Part shown: positions 1 through 8,876 of the stretch, piece by piece | Position numbering within the stretch: position 1 is the first letter of the stretch | How the letters are laid out: each line of letters starts with the position of its first letter | Assembly (NCBI RefSeq): GCF_024105735.1 | Contig: NZ_JAAAML010000002.1 | Span: forward strand, 310,001 to 374,000 | Length of the DNA: 64,000 nt | Origin: Parahoeflea alexandrii | Lineage (GTDB): Bacteria; Pseudomonadota; Alphaproteobacteria; Rhizobiales; Rhizobiaceae | Reading direction: 5' to 3' | Translations under genes and position numbers: made by a program | Notes under the pieces: generated by a model | What the model was told of the DNA's origin: nothing | Seen by the model: the letters and a program-made list of their open reading frames with translations, nothing else | The model's database searches: none

Positions 1-248
1 AACGTGCTGAAACGTATAAAAAGCACGGCGTCGACCTTTTAGAGGCAGCTCTTATTTTTGAAAATGACGTGTTGGAAAGAGAAGACACACGCAGGAATTA
101 TGGCGAGAAACGCATGATCGCTTTGGGTATGGCTGACGGCGAGGTTTACATCGTCGTTTATACCACGAGGGATGAAGTCTATCGCCTCATTACAGCGTGG
201 AAAGGAGGTCAGCGTGACCGGGAAGAATATGAAAAGAGCCGGCCTTAG
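1..248 (+). CDS. brnT: BrnT family toxin, 5' end cut by window edge
   Basis: Reading frame 3 is open from base 3 to a TAG at 246-248. The encoded fragment contains KHGVDLLEAALIFENDVLER, YGEKRMIALG and EVYIVVYTTRDEVYRLITAW, the usual core of BrnT, a RelE-fold ribonuclease toxin of type II toxin-antitoxin systems. The start codon and roughly the first 10-15 residues lie outside the window, so the promoter cannot be seen. The downstream antitoxin gene begins inside it, 35 bases before this stop, as is usual for brnTA operons. The assignment rests on family motifs recognised by eye; the catalytic residues Arg and His seen in BrnT are only partly covered by the fragment. Confidence 0.85.
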   Translation, partial: RAETYKKHGVDLLEAALIFENDVLEREDTRRNYGEKRMIALGMADGEVYIVVYTTRDEVYRLITAWKGGQRDREEYEKSRP

Positions 249-501
249 CGACCTGCGGAAGATGAAGGAACGGGGTGAAACGCACTCGTCCGTCAACGCA
301 GAACCCGCACCGGACCTGCCAAGGGGGTTTTGGGATGATGCCGAACTGGTCAATCATACTGTAACCAAGGAGCCGATCAGCTTGCGTGTGGATGCCGATG
401 TGCTTGAGTTTTTCAAGGCCCAGGGAAAAGGACACCTGACGCGGATGAATGCGGTCCTGCGGTCTTATGTCGAGGCACAGCGATCGAAGACCCATCGATA
501 A
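214..501 (+). CDS. brnA: BrnA family antitoxin
   Basis: A 95-residue protein with a basic N-terminus (KRAGLSDLRKMKERGE) and a C-terminal ribbon-helix-helix-like segment (KEPISLRVDADVLEFFKAQGKGHLTRMNAVLRSYVEAQ, given here only as a range near residues 52-90) typical of BrnA antitoxins. BrnA binds and neutralises BrnT and represses the operon promoter in characterised systems. I chose the GTG at 214 because AAAGGAGG at 201-208 sits five bases upstream; an ATG at 229 is a possible alternative, and an upstream in-frame ATG at 172 lacks such a site. The gene overlaps brnT by 35 bases, indicating coupled translation. Confidence 0.82.
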   Translation: MTGKNMKRAGLSDLRKMKERGETHSSVNAEPAPDLPRGFWDDAELVNHTVTKEPISLRVDADVLEFFKAQGKGHLTRMNAVLRSYVEAQRSKTHR

Positions 502-610
502 GACAGATCGATCGTTCATACGCATGAGACCCGGAATCGAAACCGCGGCGCGGTTGATCTCTCAATGACACGGCATCCGTGATAAGATCGTTCCTTTGCG
601 GGAGAGGCTC

Positions 611-1021
611 ATGAATTTTGCAGGCATGAACTATCTGGCAATCCTTGTCGCGGCCATTGTCGCCTTTGTCATTGGCGCGGTCTATTACGGGTCGCTGAGC
701 AAGCCGTGGATGAAGGCCGCGAGGCTTGACCCGGAAGGGCCAAAGCCGGCCATGGCGCCGCTGATGATTACGACCTTCATCCTCGAGCTGGGCCTGGCCT
801 TCGTGACCGCCGGCATGATCGGCCACCTCGGAGCCGGCCAGGTGACACCGGTCAACGGTTTGATTTCAGGCCTGTTCATCTGGGCCGGCATCATCTTCAC
901 CACCATGACGATCAACAACCGATACCAGGGCTTTGGCTGGGACCTGACCCTGATTGATGGACTGCACTGGCTCTTGGTGATGATCGGGATCGGCCTGACC
1001 ATCGGCTGGTTCGGGGTCTGA
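611..1021 (+). CDS. DUF1761 family membrane protein
   Basis: A 136-residue protein with four hydrophobic segments (about residues 4-24, 46-68, 75-98 and 112-134) and the early motif VYYGSLSKPWMKA that I associate with DUF1761 proteins, small inner-membrane proteins of unknown function. The ATG at 611 follows GGGAGAGGC at 600-608; an in-frame ATG at 596 would put the ribosome binding site inside the gene. It stands alone between brnA and a gene on the other strand. No function is assigned. Confidence 0.75.
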   Translation: MNFAGMNYLAILVAAIVAFVIGAVYYGSLSKPWMKAARLDPEGPKPAMAPLMITTFILELGLAFVTAGMIGHLGAGQVTPVNGLISGLFIWAGIIFTTMTINNRYQGFGWDLTLIDGLHWLLVMIGIGLTIGWFGV

Positions 1022-1044
1022 CCGCAAGCCGCGCGTTCGCCGTT

Positions 1045-1602
1045 CTACTGAACCCGGATGATCGTGCCACGCCTGAGCAATGGCATGATGCGCAGCATGT
1101 CGCGTCGTGAGAGTGCGATGCAGCCCTGTGTCGGCGGAAATCCGGGCTTCGCCACATGCAGGAAGATCGCGCTGCCGATGCCGCGCCGCCGCGAACGGAT
1201 GTTCCAGTCGAGCACGAATCCGAAATCGTAGAGAACATCGTTTCGGACAAGTGTCTCGTGGCTGGCCGGAAACGGCAGCCGCACCGGCCTGTTGTAAGCC
1301 CCATGCCCTGGCGCGTCGCACCATCCATCCCGGCAGCTCACCCGCTGCAAGGCCAGACCCGCACCGTCTGGCGTAAGCATGCCGCCGCGTCGAAACCCCG
1401 ACAGAACGGCCATGGTCGCGCGCGGCGTTCCGCCATCGCCCTCCCGTTTGAACGCGGTCACGCCACCCCGCCCGAGCGCCGCCGGAACCGTCACCGGCCC
1501 GATCCTGACCAGCCCCTTGAGCCGGTTCATCGGCGACGTCCGCACCGCGATCACCCGTGGTCCAGTCCGTTTTGCCGGCGGTTTGTGTAACATCGATCTC
1601 AC
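1045..1602 (-). CDS. L,D-transpeptidase (YkuD domain) family protein
   Basis: The C-terminal third carries HVAKPGFPPTQGCIALSRRD, the histidine/cysteine signature (HX..S/TxGCIxLS) of YkuD L,D-transpeptidases, with the nucleophile Cys in TQGCIAL. The N-terminal part (RVIAVRTSPMNRLKGLVRIG) resembles the YkuD fold start, and LGRGGVTAFKREGDGGTP is typical of the short YbiS/ErfK-like forms that form peptidoglycan 3-3 crosslinks or anchor proteins. No signal peptide is obvious, which is common in this short subgroup. The GTG at 1602 has AGGAG nine bases upstream (1612-1616 on the minus strand); the ATG at 1593 is the alternative. It is divergent from the response regulator gene. Confidence 0.8.
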   Translation of the reverse strand: MRSMLHKPPAKRTGPRVIAVRTSPMNRLKGLVRIGPVTVPAALGRGGVTAFKREGDGGTPRATMAVLSGFRRGGMLTPDGAGLALQRVSCRDGWCDAPGHGAYNRPVRLPFPASHETLVRNDVLYDFGFVLDWNIRSRRRGIGSAIFLHVAKPGFPPTQGCIALSRRDMLRIMPLLRRGTIIRVQ

Positions 1603-1636
1603 GATCAAGTGCTCCTGCTGTGAGCCTGGACGACTA

Positions 1637-1671
1637 TTTAGCACTTTGCCCTCGCGCCGAAAGTGCCTAAA
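1637..1671. repeat. Inverted repeat in divergent intergenic region
   Basis: TTTAGCACTTT at 1637-1647 is matched by AAAGTGCCTAAA at 1660-1671 (one extra base in the second arm), separated by a GC-rich 12-base spacer. It lies 35 bases upstream of the L,D-transpeptidase start and 81 bases upstream of the response regulator start, so it could be an operator for either gene or a hairpin in a leader. Confidence 0.4.
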
Positions 1672-1751
1672 CAGGAACACAATGCCATATGACACCATCT
1701 GTGGCGCCGGATTGCTCCCGCGCCGATGCCTGTACGAAGAAGGAAGCCGCA

Positions 1752-2435
1752 ATGACCGCTCGCTCGATCCTGCTGGTAGATGATGACGATGACCTGAGAG
1801 AGACCCTCGTCGAACAGCTGTCGCTCTACGAGGAATTTGCCATTTCCCAGGAATCCTCGGCCACCAAGGGTGTGCAGGCTGCCAGGAGCGAACATGTCGA
1901 CCTGCTGATCATGGATGTCGGCCTGCCCGACATGGACGGGCGCGAAGCGGTGAAACTGCTGCGCAAGGGCGGTTTCAAGGCGCCGATCATCATGCTCACC
2001 GGCCACGATACCGATTCCGACACGATCCTGGGGCTTGAAGCCGGCGCCAACGACTATGTCACCAAGCCCTTCCGCTTTGCCGTGCTGCTGGCGCGTATCC
2101 GCGCGCAGTTGCGCCAGCACGAGCAGAGCGAGGACGCCACCTTCACCGTCGGCCCCTACACCTTCAAGCCGAGCCAGAAACTGCTGCTAGACGACAAGGG
2201 CGGCAAGATCCGGTTGACCGAGAAGGAAGCCGCGATCATCCGCTATCTCTACCGCGCCGACCAGAAGGTCGTCACCCGCGATGTGCTACTCGAAGAGGTC
2301 TGGGGTTACAATTCGGGTGTCACCACCCACACGCTCGAGACCCATGTCTACCGGCTTCGCCAGAAGATCGAGGCCGATCCGTCGAACGCCGAGATCCTGG
2401 TAACCGAAAGCGGCGGCTACAAGATCATCCCGTGA
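1752..2435 (+). CDS. OmpR/PhoB-type response regulator transcription factor
   Basis: A 227-residue two-domain regulator. The receiver domain (about 1-120) has the acidic pocket in LLVDDDDDLRE (D10-D14), the phospho-acceptor Asp55 in LLIMDVGLPDMDG, the switch Thr in MLTGHD and Lys in YVTKPF. The C-terminal winged helix (about 130-227) ends VYRLRQKIEADPSNAEILVTESGGYKI, the standard OmpR recognition helix and wing. No histidine kinase is adjacent, so it is an orphan. The ATG at 1752 follows AAGGAAG at 1740-1746. A free cyclic-nucleotide-binding protein gene follows 60 bases downstream and may be co-transcribed. The target genes cannot be inferred from the sequence. Confidence 0.9.
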   Translation: MTARSILLVDDDDDLRETLVEQLSLYEEFAISQESSATKGVQAARSEHVDLLIMDVGLPDMDGREAVKLLRKGGFKAPIIMLTGHDTDSDTILGLEAGANDYVTKPFRFAVLLARIRAQLRQHEQSEDATFTVGPYTFKPSQKLLLDDKGGKIRLTEKEAAIIRYLYRADQKVVTRDVLLEEVWGYNSGVTTHTLETHVYRLRQKIEADPSNAEILVTESGGYKIIP

Positions 2436-2495
2436 CCGGTTTCACCCGGTCTCCGATGAGACTCTACGCGACACAGGCTTTCAAGGAGTGCATCC

Positions 2496-2954
2496 GTGGC
2501 TCTGAATGATGATATCGCCCTGCTTTCCATTGTCCCGCTGTTTTGCGACATCAGCGAAGACAAGCTCCGGCTGATCGCGTTCGGCGCCGAACGGCGAAAG
2601 CTGCAGGCCGGCCAGATGCTGTTTCGCGAGGGCAGTCCTGCCGATTGCGCGTTCGTGGTCGCGAGCGGCCGTTTCGAGCTGTCCCGCACCGGCAAGGGCG
2701 GACAGAGCGTCCCGCTCGGCTTCGCCGAACGCGGCACCCTGCTCGGTGAACTGGCGATGGTGACCTCGGTCAACCGCTCGATGACCGCCATTGCTCCTGA
2801 CACGGCCGAGGTCATCCGTATCAACCGGCCGCTGTTCCGCCGCATGCTTGAGGAGTATCCGGACATCGCCGGCATCATCCGTCAGCGGATCGATGAGAAT
2901 CTTGCAGCACTCAATGCCGATCTGGGCAGGATTTCCGGTCGCTTTGGCGGCTGA
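2496..2954 (+). CDS. Stand-alone cyclic nucleotide-binding domain protein
   Basis: A 152-residue protein consisting of one Crp-like beta-roll: LLSIVPLFCDISEDKLRLIA at the start, the FREGSPADCAFVVASGRFEL turn, and LGFAERGTLLGELAMVTSVNRSMTAIA where a phosphate-binding cassette (GELA) would sit. A C-terminal helix follows but there is no DNA-binding helix-turn-helix, so it is a ligand sensor rather than a transcription factor by itself. The GTG start at 2496 has AAGGAG at 2484-2489. Same strand as the preceding orphan response regulator, 60 bases away. It may act on a partner protein; that is inference. Confidence 0.82.
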   Translation: MALNDDIALLSIVPLFCDISEDKLRLIAFGAERRKLQAGQMLFREGSPADCAFVVASGRFELSRTGKGGQSVPLGFAERGTLLGELAMVTSVNRSMTAIAPDTAEVIRINRPLFRRMLEEYPDIAGIIRQRIDENLAALNADLGRISGRFGG

Positions 2955-3013
2955 CGCCAGGGCAGGCTGCAGCCCGGTCACACAAACCGACAGGCCTCAA
3001 GAACCGTTCGTCG

Positions 3014-3826
3014 TTAGAAATCAAAATGCGCCGTCACCGGAACATGGTCGGAGGGCCGTTCCCAGCCGCGGGCTTCGCGCAGCACGTCTATGCGCTTGAG
3101 CGCCGGCGCCAGGTCCGCCGATGACCAGACGTGATCGAGCCGCCGCCCGCGGTCGGCCGCGTCCCAGTCCTTGGCCCGGTAGCTCCACCAGGTGAAGATC
3201 TTCTCTTCCGGCGGAATGTGGGTCCGGATCAGGTCGACCCAGCCGCCCGCCTTCTGCATCGCCATGAAGTTCTCGGTCTCGATCGGCGTGTGGCTGACCA
3301 CTTTCAGAAGCTGCTTGTGCGACCAGACATCGGTTTCAAGCGGTGCGATGTTGAGATCCCCGACCAGGATCGAGGATACCCCATCAGCGAGCTCGGCCTC
3401 GGCGTGAAGCCGCTTCATTTCCTCGACAAAATCCAGCTTGTGCGCGAATTTCGGGTTGATCTCGCGATCGGGTTCGTCACCGCCGGCCGGAACGTAGAAA
3501 TTGTGGATGCGGATGCGCCTTGAACCGGGTGCCTCGACAACGGCCGAGACGTTCCGGGTGTCATCGATCGCGCAGTAGGTCTGCCGCCGGTCATCGCTCA
3601 GCGGCCGCCGCGAGATGATCGCCACCCCGTGATAGCCCTTCTGGCCATGGATCGCGAGATGCTCATATCCAAGCTTGCGGAAGGCGGCGCTCGGAAATGC
3701 GTCATTGGGACATTTGGTCTCCTGCAGACACAGGACATCGGGCCGTTCGGTCTCGAGAAAATGCTGAACCAGCGGAAGCCTGAGCCGGACGGAATTGATA
3801 TTCCAGGTCGTAACGGAGAACGCCAA
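3014..3826 (-). CDS. xthA: Exodeoxyribonuclease III
   Basis: A 270-residue AP endonuclease/3'-5' exonuclease of the EEP fold, for base-excision repair. Motifs in order: TTWNINSVRLRL (N7 region), VLCLQETKCPND (metal-binding Glu), GYHGVAII, NFYVPAGGDEP, ILVGDLNIAP (Asp and Asn), RLDHVWSS and the C-terminal RPSDHVPVTAHF (catalytic Asp-His). The reading frame stays open for 72 codons upstream, into the end of lolA, but that extension looks non-coding. The TTG at 3824-3826 gives the expected LAFSVTTWNIN N-terminus and is preceded on its strand by GAAGGCGA, so I used this rare start. Convergent with the cyclic-nucleotide-binding gene. Confidence 0.92.
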   Translation of the reverse strand: MAFSVTTWNINSVRLRLPLVQHFLETERPDVLCLQETKCPNDAFPSAAFRKLGYEHLAIHGQKGYHGVAIISRRPLSDDRRQTYCAIDDTRNVSAVVEAPGSRRIRIHNFYVPAGGDEPDREINPKFAHKLDFVEEMKRLHAEAELADGVSSILVGDLNIAPLETDVWSHKQLLKVVSHTPIETENFMAMQKAGGWVDLIRTHIPPEEKIFTWWSYRAKDWDAADRGRRLDHVWSSADLAPALKRIDVLREARGWERPSDHVPVTAHFDF

Positions 3827-3962
3827 ATCGAAATCGCCTTCTAGAGGAAAACCAGCCTGTATTTGGCCGATTAGCCACCCAAGGGCAAGCTGATCCTGTC
3901 GGCCGGCCGAAGTTCGCCCGTCATCCACAATCAAATGAAGGCTTGGATCAGAATGATCTGCT

Positions 3963-4649
3963 TTAGCGCTCGCTCGGGCGTTTTTCGGACGGAACCTGCG
4001 CGTAAGGCACCTCGAACACGTCCTCGGCGAACCGAACGCCACTCTGGACGTTGAAGATCATCACAGAAGTGTCCTTGCCTTGTGCGTCGCGGATGGTCCA
4101 TTGCCGCAACTCGAAAGTCTTCGGGTCGAACATCATGGAAATGGTCGAATCACCGAAAATCGACTTGTTGCCCATAACGATCGTGGTCAGATCAGGGTCT
4201 TCCTTGACCGAACGCACGGTCTCGCCCGACAGGTCGATCCGTTCTGACAGGAGCAGTTTCAGAGGCGTTTTGCCGAGTGGGTAGAGATCCCAGGTCCTCA
4301 GCTTGCGGTTGCCGATCACCACATTCTTGCCGTCGGCGATCACCCGCACAGCCGAGGGCGCCTCATAGTTGAAGCGCAACTTGCCGGGACGCTCGATGAA
4401 GAACTTGCCGCCGGTCTGCTCGCCATTGGGTCCGAACTGGATGAATTCGCCTGTCATGGTTTTGACCGAGGCAAAGTGGTCAGCCACCCTCTGGGCCGTC
4501 TGCGCCGACTGCGCGGTACCCGGGAAAGCTACAAGCCCGGCGGCGGCGGCCATCAGCGACAGGCCCAGTCCCAGACCGCCGCCCAGCAGGGCGCGGCGGG
4601 CCGGGTCATGGCGGTCGGTCATCGTGGTTGAAATGCTCTGCTTCGACAT
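3963..4649 (-). CDS. lolA: Outer-membrane lipoprotein carrier protein LolA
   Basis: A 228-residue periplasmic protein that shuttles lipoproteins from LolCDE to the outer membrane. It has a long export signal (RRALLGG followed by a hydrophobic stretch and SAQT cleavage region, residues about 17-50; the RR pair is Tat-like but not a full Tat motif). The mature part shows VADHFASVKTMTGEFIQFGPNG, GKFFIERPGKLRFNYEAP and GNRKLRTWDLYPLGKTPLKLLL, the typical LolA beta-sheet segments. ATG at 4649; longer in-frame starts lack recognisable sequence. It is directly downstream of ftsK on the same strand, the usual rhizobial order. Confidence 0.93.
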   Translation of the reverse strand: MSKQSISTTMTDRHDPARRALLGGGLGLGLSLMAAAAGLVAFPGTAQSAQTAQRVADHFASVKTMTGEFIQFGPNGEQTGGKFFIERPGKLRFNYEAPSAVRVIADGKNVVIGNRKLRTWDLYPLGKTPLKLLLSERIDLSGETVRSVKEDPDLTTIVMGNKSIFGDSTISMMFDPKTFELRQWTIRDAQGKDTSVMIFNVQSGVRFAEDVFEVPYAQVPSEKRPSER

Positions 4650-4731
4650 CTCAGTCTCCGTTTGTTCTCGGCCTCTGTCTCGCCCAAGACTGCGGCGCCA
4701 GTGTGACGTGCGGCACACGTCGCCGCACCAG

Positions 4732-7353
4732 TTAGCGCGGATCGATTTCGTCTTCGGTCGGCACCAGGATTTCACGCTTGCCCGCATGGTTGGCGGGACT
4801 GATGACACCTTCGTTCTCCATCCGCTCAATCAGCGAGGCAGCACGGTTGTATCCGATCCCCAGCCGGCGCTGGATATAGGACGTCGATGCCTTGCCATCA
4901 CGCAGCACGATGGCCACCGCCTGGTCATACGGATCGTCCGAATCGGCAAGATTGGAGGTTCCTGCCGGACCGCCACCGCCCCCCTCGGTTTCATCATCAT
5001 CCTCGGTAATCGCATCGAGATATTCCGGCACGCCCTGTGTTTTCAGGAAGGAAACGATGTCTTCGACTTCCTTGTCCGAGACAAACGGACCGTGGACACG
5101 CTGGATGCGGCCACCACCGGCCATGTAGAGCATGTCGCCCATGCCCAGGAGCTGTTCTGCACCCTGCTCACCCAGAATGGTCCGCGAATCGATCTTCGAG
5201 GTGACCTGGAACGAGATCCGGGTCGGGAAGTTGGCCTTGATCGTGCCGGTGATCACATCGACCGACGGACGCTGTGTCGCCATGATCACATGGATGCCCG
5301 CGGCACGGGCCATCTGCGCCAGCCGCTGCACCGCACCTTCGATATCCTTGCCGGCGACCATCATCAGGTCAGCCATTTCGTCGATCAGAACGATGATGTA
5401 AGGCAGCGGCGTGAGATCGAATTCCTCGGTCTCGTAGACGGCCTCGCCGGTCTCGCGGTCAAAGCCGGTCTGCACCGTGCGGGTGATCGGCTCGCCGGCA
5501 TTGCGCGCCTGCTCGACCCGCTGGTTGAAGCCGTCGATGTTGCGCACGCCGATCTTCGACATCTTCTTGTAGCGCTCTTCCATCTCCCGGACGGTCCATT
5601 TGAGCGCCACCACGGCCTTTTTCGGATCGGTCACCACCGGTGTGAGCAGGTGCGGGATCCCGTCATAGACCGAAAGTTCGAGCATCTTCGGATCGATCAT
5701 GATCAACCGGCACTTTGACGGATCCATCCGGTACAGGATCGACAGGATCATCGTGTTGATCGCCACGGATTTGCCCGAGCCGGTGGTACCTGCCACCAGC
5801 ACATGCGGCATCTTGGCCAGATCGGCGATCACCGGTTCACCGCCGATGGTCTTGCCAAGTGCCAGCCCCAGCTTGGCCTTGGAGGTCTCGAAATCGCGGC
5901 TGGCGATCAGCTCGCGCAGATAGACGGTTTCCCGCTTCTGGTTCGGCAGTTCGATACCGATCGCATTGCGGCCGGGAACCACGGCGACACGCACGGCGAT
6001 CGCACTCATCGAACGCGCAATGTCATCGGCAAGCCCGATCACCCGGGAAGACTTGATGCCCGGTGCAGGTTCAAGTTCATACAGGGTGACGACCGGGCCG
6101 GGCCGGACATGAATGATCTCGCCCTTGACCCCGAAGTCCTGCAGCACGCCTTCGAGCATGCGGGCATTCTGTTCAAGCGCCTCCGGCGACAGCGAGGAAT
6201 CCTTGGCCACATTGCGGGCTTCGGCGAGAAGATGGACCGATGGCAGCGAGAACCCGTGATCGTCGAGCATCGAACCCTGCGCATCGCGATGCAACCGCGC
6301 ACCCGGCTTGGGTCGTTCGGCGGGTGCAGCGATCCGTGGCGAAGTCGCCTGACGAACCGGAGCCGGCTGCGGACGCCAGTCCGCCGCAGGATCGTCTTCC
6401 TGGTCGAAATCATCGGACAGGATGCCTTCGGGCAGCGGCTCATCATCGATATCGAAAGGTGGAGCATCATCGACATGTTGCGGACGGCCCTGGGTCGAAG
6501 CTGCGAAGCCCGGTTCGATTCTTTCCCCAACAGGGCGACGGGCCCCGTCCTGAAAGACATCATCGGCGGGATCGTACGCGCGGTTCAGATCGAGCGGGGA
6601 ATCGGGCATCGGGCGCAGTCTTCGCAGGTCTGCCAGGCCGACCATCCGCCGCAGCCGTGCCCGCGTGGTGTACCATGCATGGGTGACAGCACCCAGGATC
6701 AGCGAACCGCTCGACGCTTCATCGAGTTCGTCGTCATCTTCGACAACCGGTTCGTCGATGTCTTCAACGATCACGGGACGTCCGGTCAGGCCGGCGCCGA
6801 AGACCAGCAGCCAGCATGCCACCGGCGCTATCAAAACCCCGAGAATGACCGCTACCAGGCCGGAGGGAAACCCGCCAGTGAACACCGAGGGGAGCTTCAG
6901 CGCCATGTCGCCGAGAACGCCACCGAGGCCGTTGGGCAGGGGCCAGGCTTCCGAGCGCGGCATCAGCCCGAACAGCGCAGCTGTCAGCCAGGCGCCGCCG
7001 AACCAGGCCGCGGCACGGCGTGAGCCACGGTCGACCGGCCTGTTGCGCATGAGGCCGATGGCCCAGAACAGCGCCGGCAGAAGACCAATAAGCCCCGCCA
7101 GGCCAAAGAACTGCATGACCAGATCGGCAAACGCCGCGCCGCTGAAACCCAGGGCGTTCTGCGGAACAGCGCCATTGGCGTTGGAGAAGCTCGGATCGGT
7201 GACATTCCAGGTTGCCAGCGCCGCAATCGCCAGCATCAGCCCGGCAAGGATTGCCAGCCCGATGACAAACCTGATCTGCCGTCGAACCAGCTCACCCAGC
7301 AGGGTGCTGTGCGAAGAAACGCCTGACGGTAGAGATGAAGAGCCTGACTGCAT
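4732..7353 (-). CDS. ftsK: DNA translocase FtsK
   Basis: An 873-residue septal DNA pump that clears and aligns the terminus during division. The N-terminus has four membrane segments (about residues 30-190), then an acidic/proline linker, then the alpha-beta motor with Walker [13 protein letters not shown] (about 518-529), Walker [15 protein letters not shown] and [13 protein letters not shown], and a C-terminal winged-helix gamma domain ([20 protein letters not shown] to the end) that reads KOPS-type sequences. The ATG at 7353 is preferred: an in-frame ATG at 7443 would lie upstream of a perfect TTAA-N7-TTAA motif, placing the regulatory site within the gene. lolA follows on the same strand after 82 bases. 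Confidence 0.95.
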   Translation of the reverse strand: MQSGSSSLPSGVSSHSTLLGELVRRQIRFVIGLAILAGLMLAIAALATWNVTDPSFSNANGAVPQNALGFSGAAFADLVMQFFGLAGLIGLLPALFWAIGLMRNRPVDRGSRRAAAWFGGAWLTAALFGLMPRSEAWPLPNGLGGVLGDMALKLPSVFTGGFPSGLVAVILGVLIAPVACWLLVFGAGLTGRPVIVEDIDEPVVEDDDELDEASSGSLILGAVTHAWYTTRARLRRMVGLADLRRLRPMPDSPLDLNRAYDPADDVFQDGARRPVGERIEPGFAASTQGRPQHVDDAPPFDIDDEPLPEGILSDDFDQEDDPAADWRPQPAPVRQATSPRIAAPAERPKPGARLHRDAQGSMLDDHGFSLPSVHLLAEARNVAKDSSLSPEALEQNARMLEGVLQDFGVKGEIIHVRPGPVVTLYELEPAPGIKSSRVIGLADDIARSMSAIAVRVAVVPGRNAIGIELPNQKRETVYLRELIASRDFETSKAKLGLALGKTIGGEPVIADLAKMPHVLVAGTTGSGKSVAINTMILSILYRMDPSKCRLIMIDPKMLELSVYDGIPHLLTPVVTDPKKAVVALKWTVREMEERYKKMSKIGVRNIDGFNQRVEQARNAGEPITRTVQTGFDRETGEAVYETEEFDLTPLPYIIVLIDEMADLMMVAGKDIEGAVQRLAQMARAAGIHVIMATQRPSVDVITGTIKANFPTRISFQVTSKIDSRTILGEQGAEQLLGMGDMLYMAGGGRIQRVHGPFVSDKEVEDIVSFLKTQGVPEYLDAITEDDDETEGGGGGPAGTSNLADSDDPYDQAVAIVLRDGKASTSYIQRRLGIGYNRAASLIERMENEGVISPANHAGKREILVPTEDEIDPR

Positions 7354-7423
7354 GGGTACACAACGTCCGAATCGGGTTTTGGGCCCTTGCGAACCCACAT
7401 TCGGCAAATCTAACCGGTACCGG

Positions 7424-7440
7424 GTTAATGCGGCATTAAC
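7424..7440. promoter_or_regulatory. CtrA-type binding motif upstream of ftsK
   Basis: GTTAATGCGGCATTAAC is a perfect inverted repeat containing TTAA at 7425-7428 and TTAA at 7436-7439 separated by exactly seven bases, the CtrA consensus of alphaproteobacteria. It is 71 bases upstream of the ATG chosen for ftsK, a cell-division gene, which fits cell-cycle control. Binding is inferred, not shown. Confidence 0.6.
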
Positions 7441-7483
7441 CATGCAAACCGCCCGACCGGTAAAACACTCAGGCTCAAACGCA

Positions 7484-7515
7484 AAGACGCGGCCCGGAAG
7501 GCCGGGCCGCGTCTT
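7484..7515 (-). terminator. Rho-independent terminator of the first amt gene
   Basis: A 14-base-pair perfect stem (AAGACGCGGCCCGG paired with CCGGGCCGCGTCTT) with loop AAGG. On the minus strand it follows the amt stop codon by 23 bases and is trailed by TTTGCGTTT. Confidence 0.8.
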
Positions 7516-7538
7516 CGGTCTTGTTGAATCAGGTCTGC

Positions 7539-8876
7539 TCAGCCGTGATAGGCGGCTTCGCCGTGGGAGGCCAGATCGAGACCCTGGCGTTCATCCTCGA
7601 CGCTGACGCGCAGACCGATGGCCATGTCGACGATCTTGAAGAGAATGAACGAAAGGATGCCGCACCAGAGGATGGTGATGCCGACCGCAGAGGCCTGAAT
7701 GACGAACTGCGAACCGACGGCATAGTCTTCGCCGCCCGCGCCGCCGAGACCGGGCATGTTGACGACCGCGGTTCCGAGTGCGCCGACGATGCCGCCAACG
7801 CCGTGGATGCCGAACACGTCCGCCGTGTCGTCATAGCCGAACTTGTTCTTCACCACCGCGACGAAATAGTAGCAGACCGCCGAGGAGACCGCGCCCAGCG
7901 CGATGGCGCCAACCGGGCCCGCGAAGCCCGCCGCGGGGGTGACAGCGACGAGACCGGCGATCATGCCGGAAACCGCGCCGAGCAGCGAGGCCTTGCCGCG
8001 ATGCAGGGTTTCGATCACCGTCCAGGCCAGAATGGCACCGGCGGTTGCGGTAAAGGTGTTGATCATGGCGAGCGCAGCGCCGGCATTGGCTTCCAGATTG
8101 GAGCCGGCATTGAAGCCGAACCAGCCGAACCACAGCAGTGCCGCGCCGACCATGGTCAGCGTCATCGAGTGAGGCGCCATCATGTCGCGACCGAAGCCGG
8201 TCCGCTTACCGACCATGATCGCACCGATCAGGCCGGCAATACCGGCATTGATATGCACCACAGTACCGCCGGCAAAATCGAGCGCGCCCATCTTGTAGAG
8301 AAGGCCGTTGGCATCCCACACCATGTGGGCGACCGGGAAATAGACAAAGGTGACCCACAGTGCGACGAACAGCATCACCGCCGAGAACCGGATGCGCTCG
8401 GCGAACGCACCGACGATCAGAGCCGGGGTGATGCAGGCAAAGGTCATCTGGAAGGCGATGAAGATGTATTCGGGGATCATCACGCCGTCGGAGAAGGTGG
8501 CCGCTTCACTGGCCGGGGTTACACCCGCCAGGAACATTTTCGCGGTTCCGCCCCAGAACGCGCTTTCCGACCCACCAAAGGCGAAGGAATAACCATAGAG
8601 CACCCAGATCACCATCACCATGGCGGTGATCAGCGTACACTGCAGCAGCACTGACAGCATGTTCTTGGTCCGCACCAGGCCGCCATAGAACAGCGCCAGG
8701 CCGGGCAGGATCATCAACAGCACCAGGATGGTCGAGACCAGCATGAAGGTGGTGTCGCCCTTGTCCATCGTCGTGGTTGCTTCCTGGGCGAAAGCTGGAA
8801 CAGCGAAAGCGGCGAGTGCGCCCGCTGCCAACAGCCCGATCCGAAGCGGGGATGTGTGTGACATCTGAAGTGTCAT
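7539..8876 (-). CDS. amtB: Ammonium transporter (AmtB type, twin-His intact)
   Basis: A 445-residue Amt/Mep/Rh channel. A cleavable signal peptide ending AVPAFAQ (about residue 30) is followed by eleven membrane segments. The first twin histidine is visible in [10 protein letters not shown] and the second in [13 protein letters not shown]; the external site includes [10 protein letters not shown]-like sequence ([13 protein letters not shown]) and [19 protein letters not shown]. It ends with a cytoplasmic tail ([23 protein letters not shown]). ATG at 8876 has AGGAG nine bases upstream. It is 20 bases downstream of glnK, so the two form an operon and GlnK probably gates the channel. Its signal-peptide region lies in a 536-base repeat shared with the second operon. 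Confidence 0.95.
   Translation of the reverse strand: MTLQMSHTSPLRIGLLAAGALAAFAVPAFAQEATTTMDKGDTTFMLVSTILVLLMILPGLALFYGGLVRTKNMLSVLLQCTLITAMVMVIWVLYGYSFAFGGSESAFWGGTAKMFLAGVTPASEAATFSDGVMIPEYIFIAFQMTFACITPALIVGAFAERIRFSAVMLFVALWVTFVYFPVAHMVWDANGLLYKMGALDFAGGTVVHINAGIAGLIGAIMVGKRTGFGRDMMAPHSMTLTMVGAALLWFGWFGFNAGSNLEANAGAALAMINTFTATAGAILAWTVIETLHRGKASLLGAVSGMIAGLVAVTPAAGFAGPVGAIALGAVSSAVCYYFVAVVKNKFGYDDTADVFGIHGVGGIVGALGTAVVNMPGLGGAGGEDYAVGSQFVIQASAVGITILWCGILSFILFKIVDMAIGLRVSVEDERQGLDLASHGEAAYHG

Noticed and set aside
3827-4042. The 72-codon upstream extension of the xthA frame to an ATG at 4042
   Set aside because: It overlaps the lolA 3' end and adds residues with no resemblance to exonuclease III; the TTG at 3826 gives the normal protein.
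5803-7023. A 406-codon frame antisense to ftsK
   Set aside because: Shadow frame with His/Arg/Gly-rich composition and no family features.
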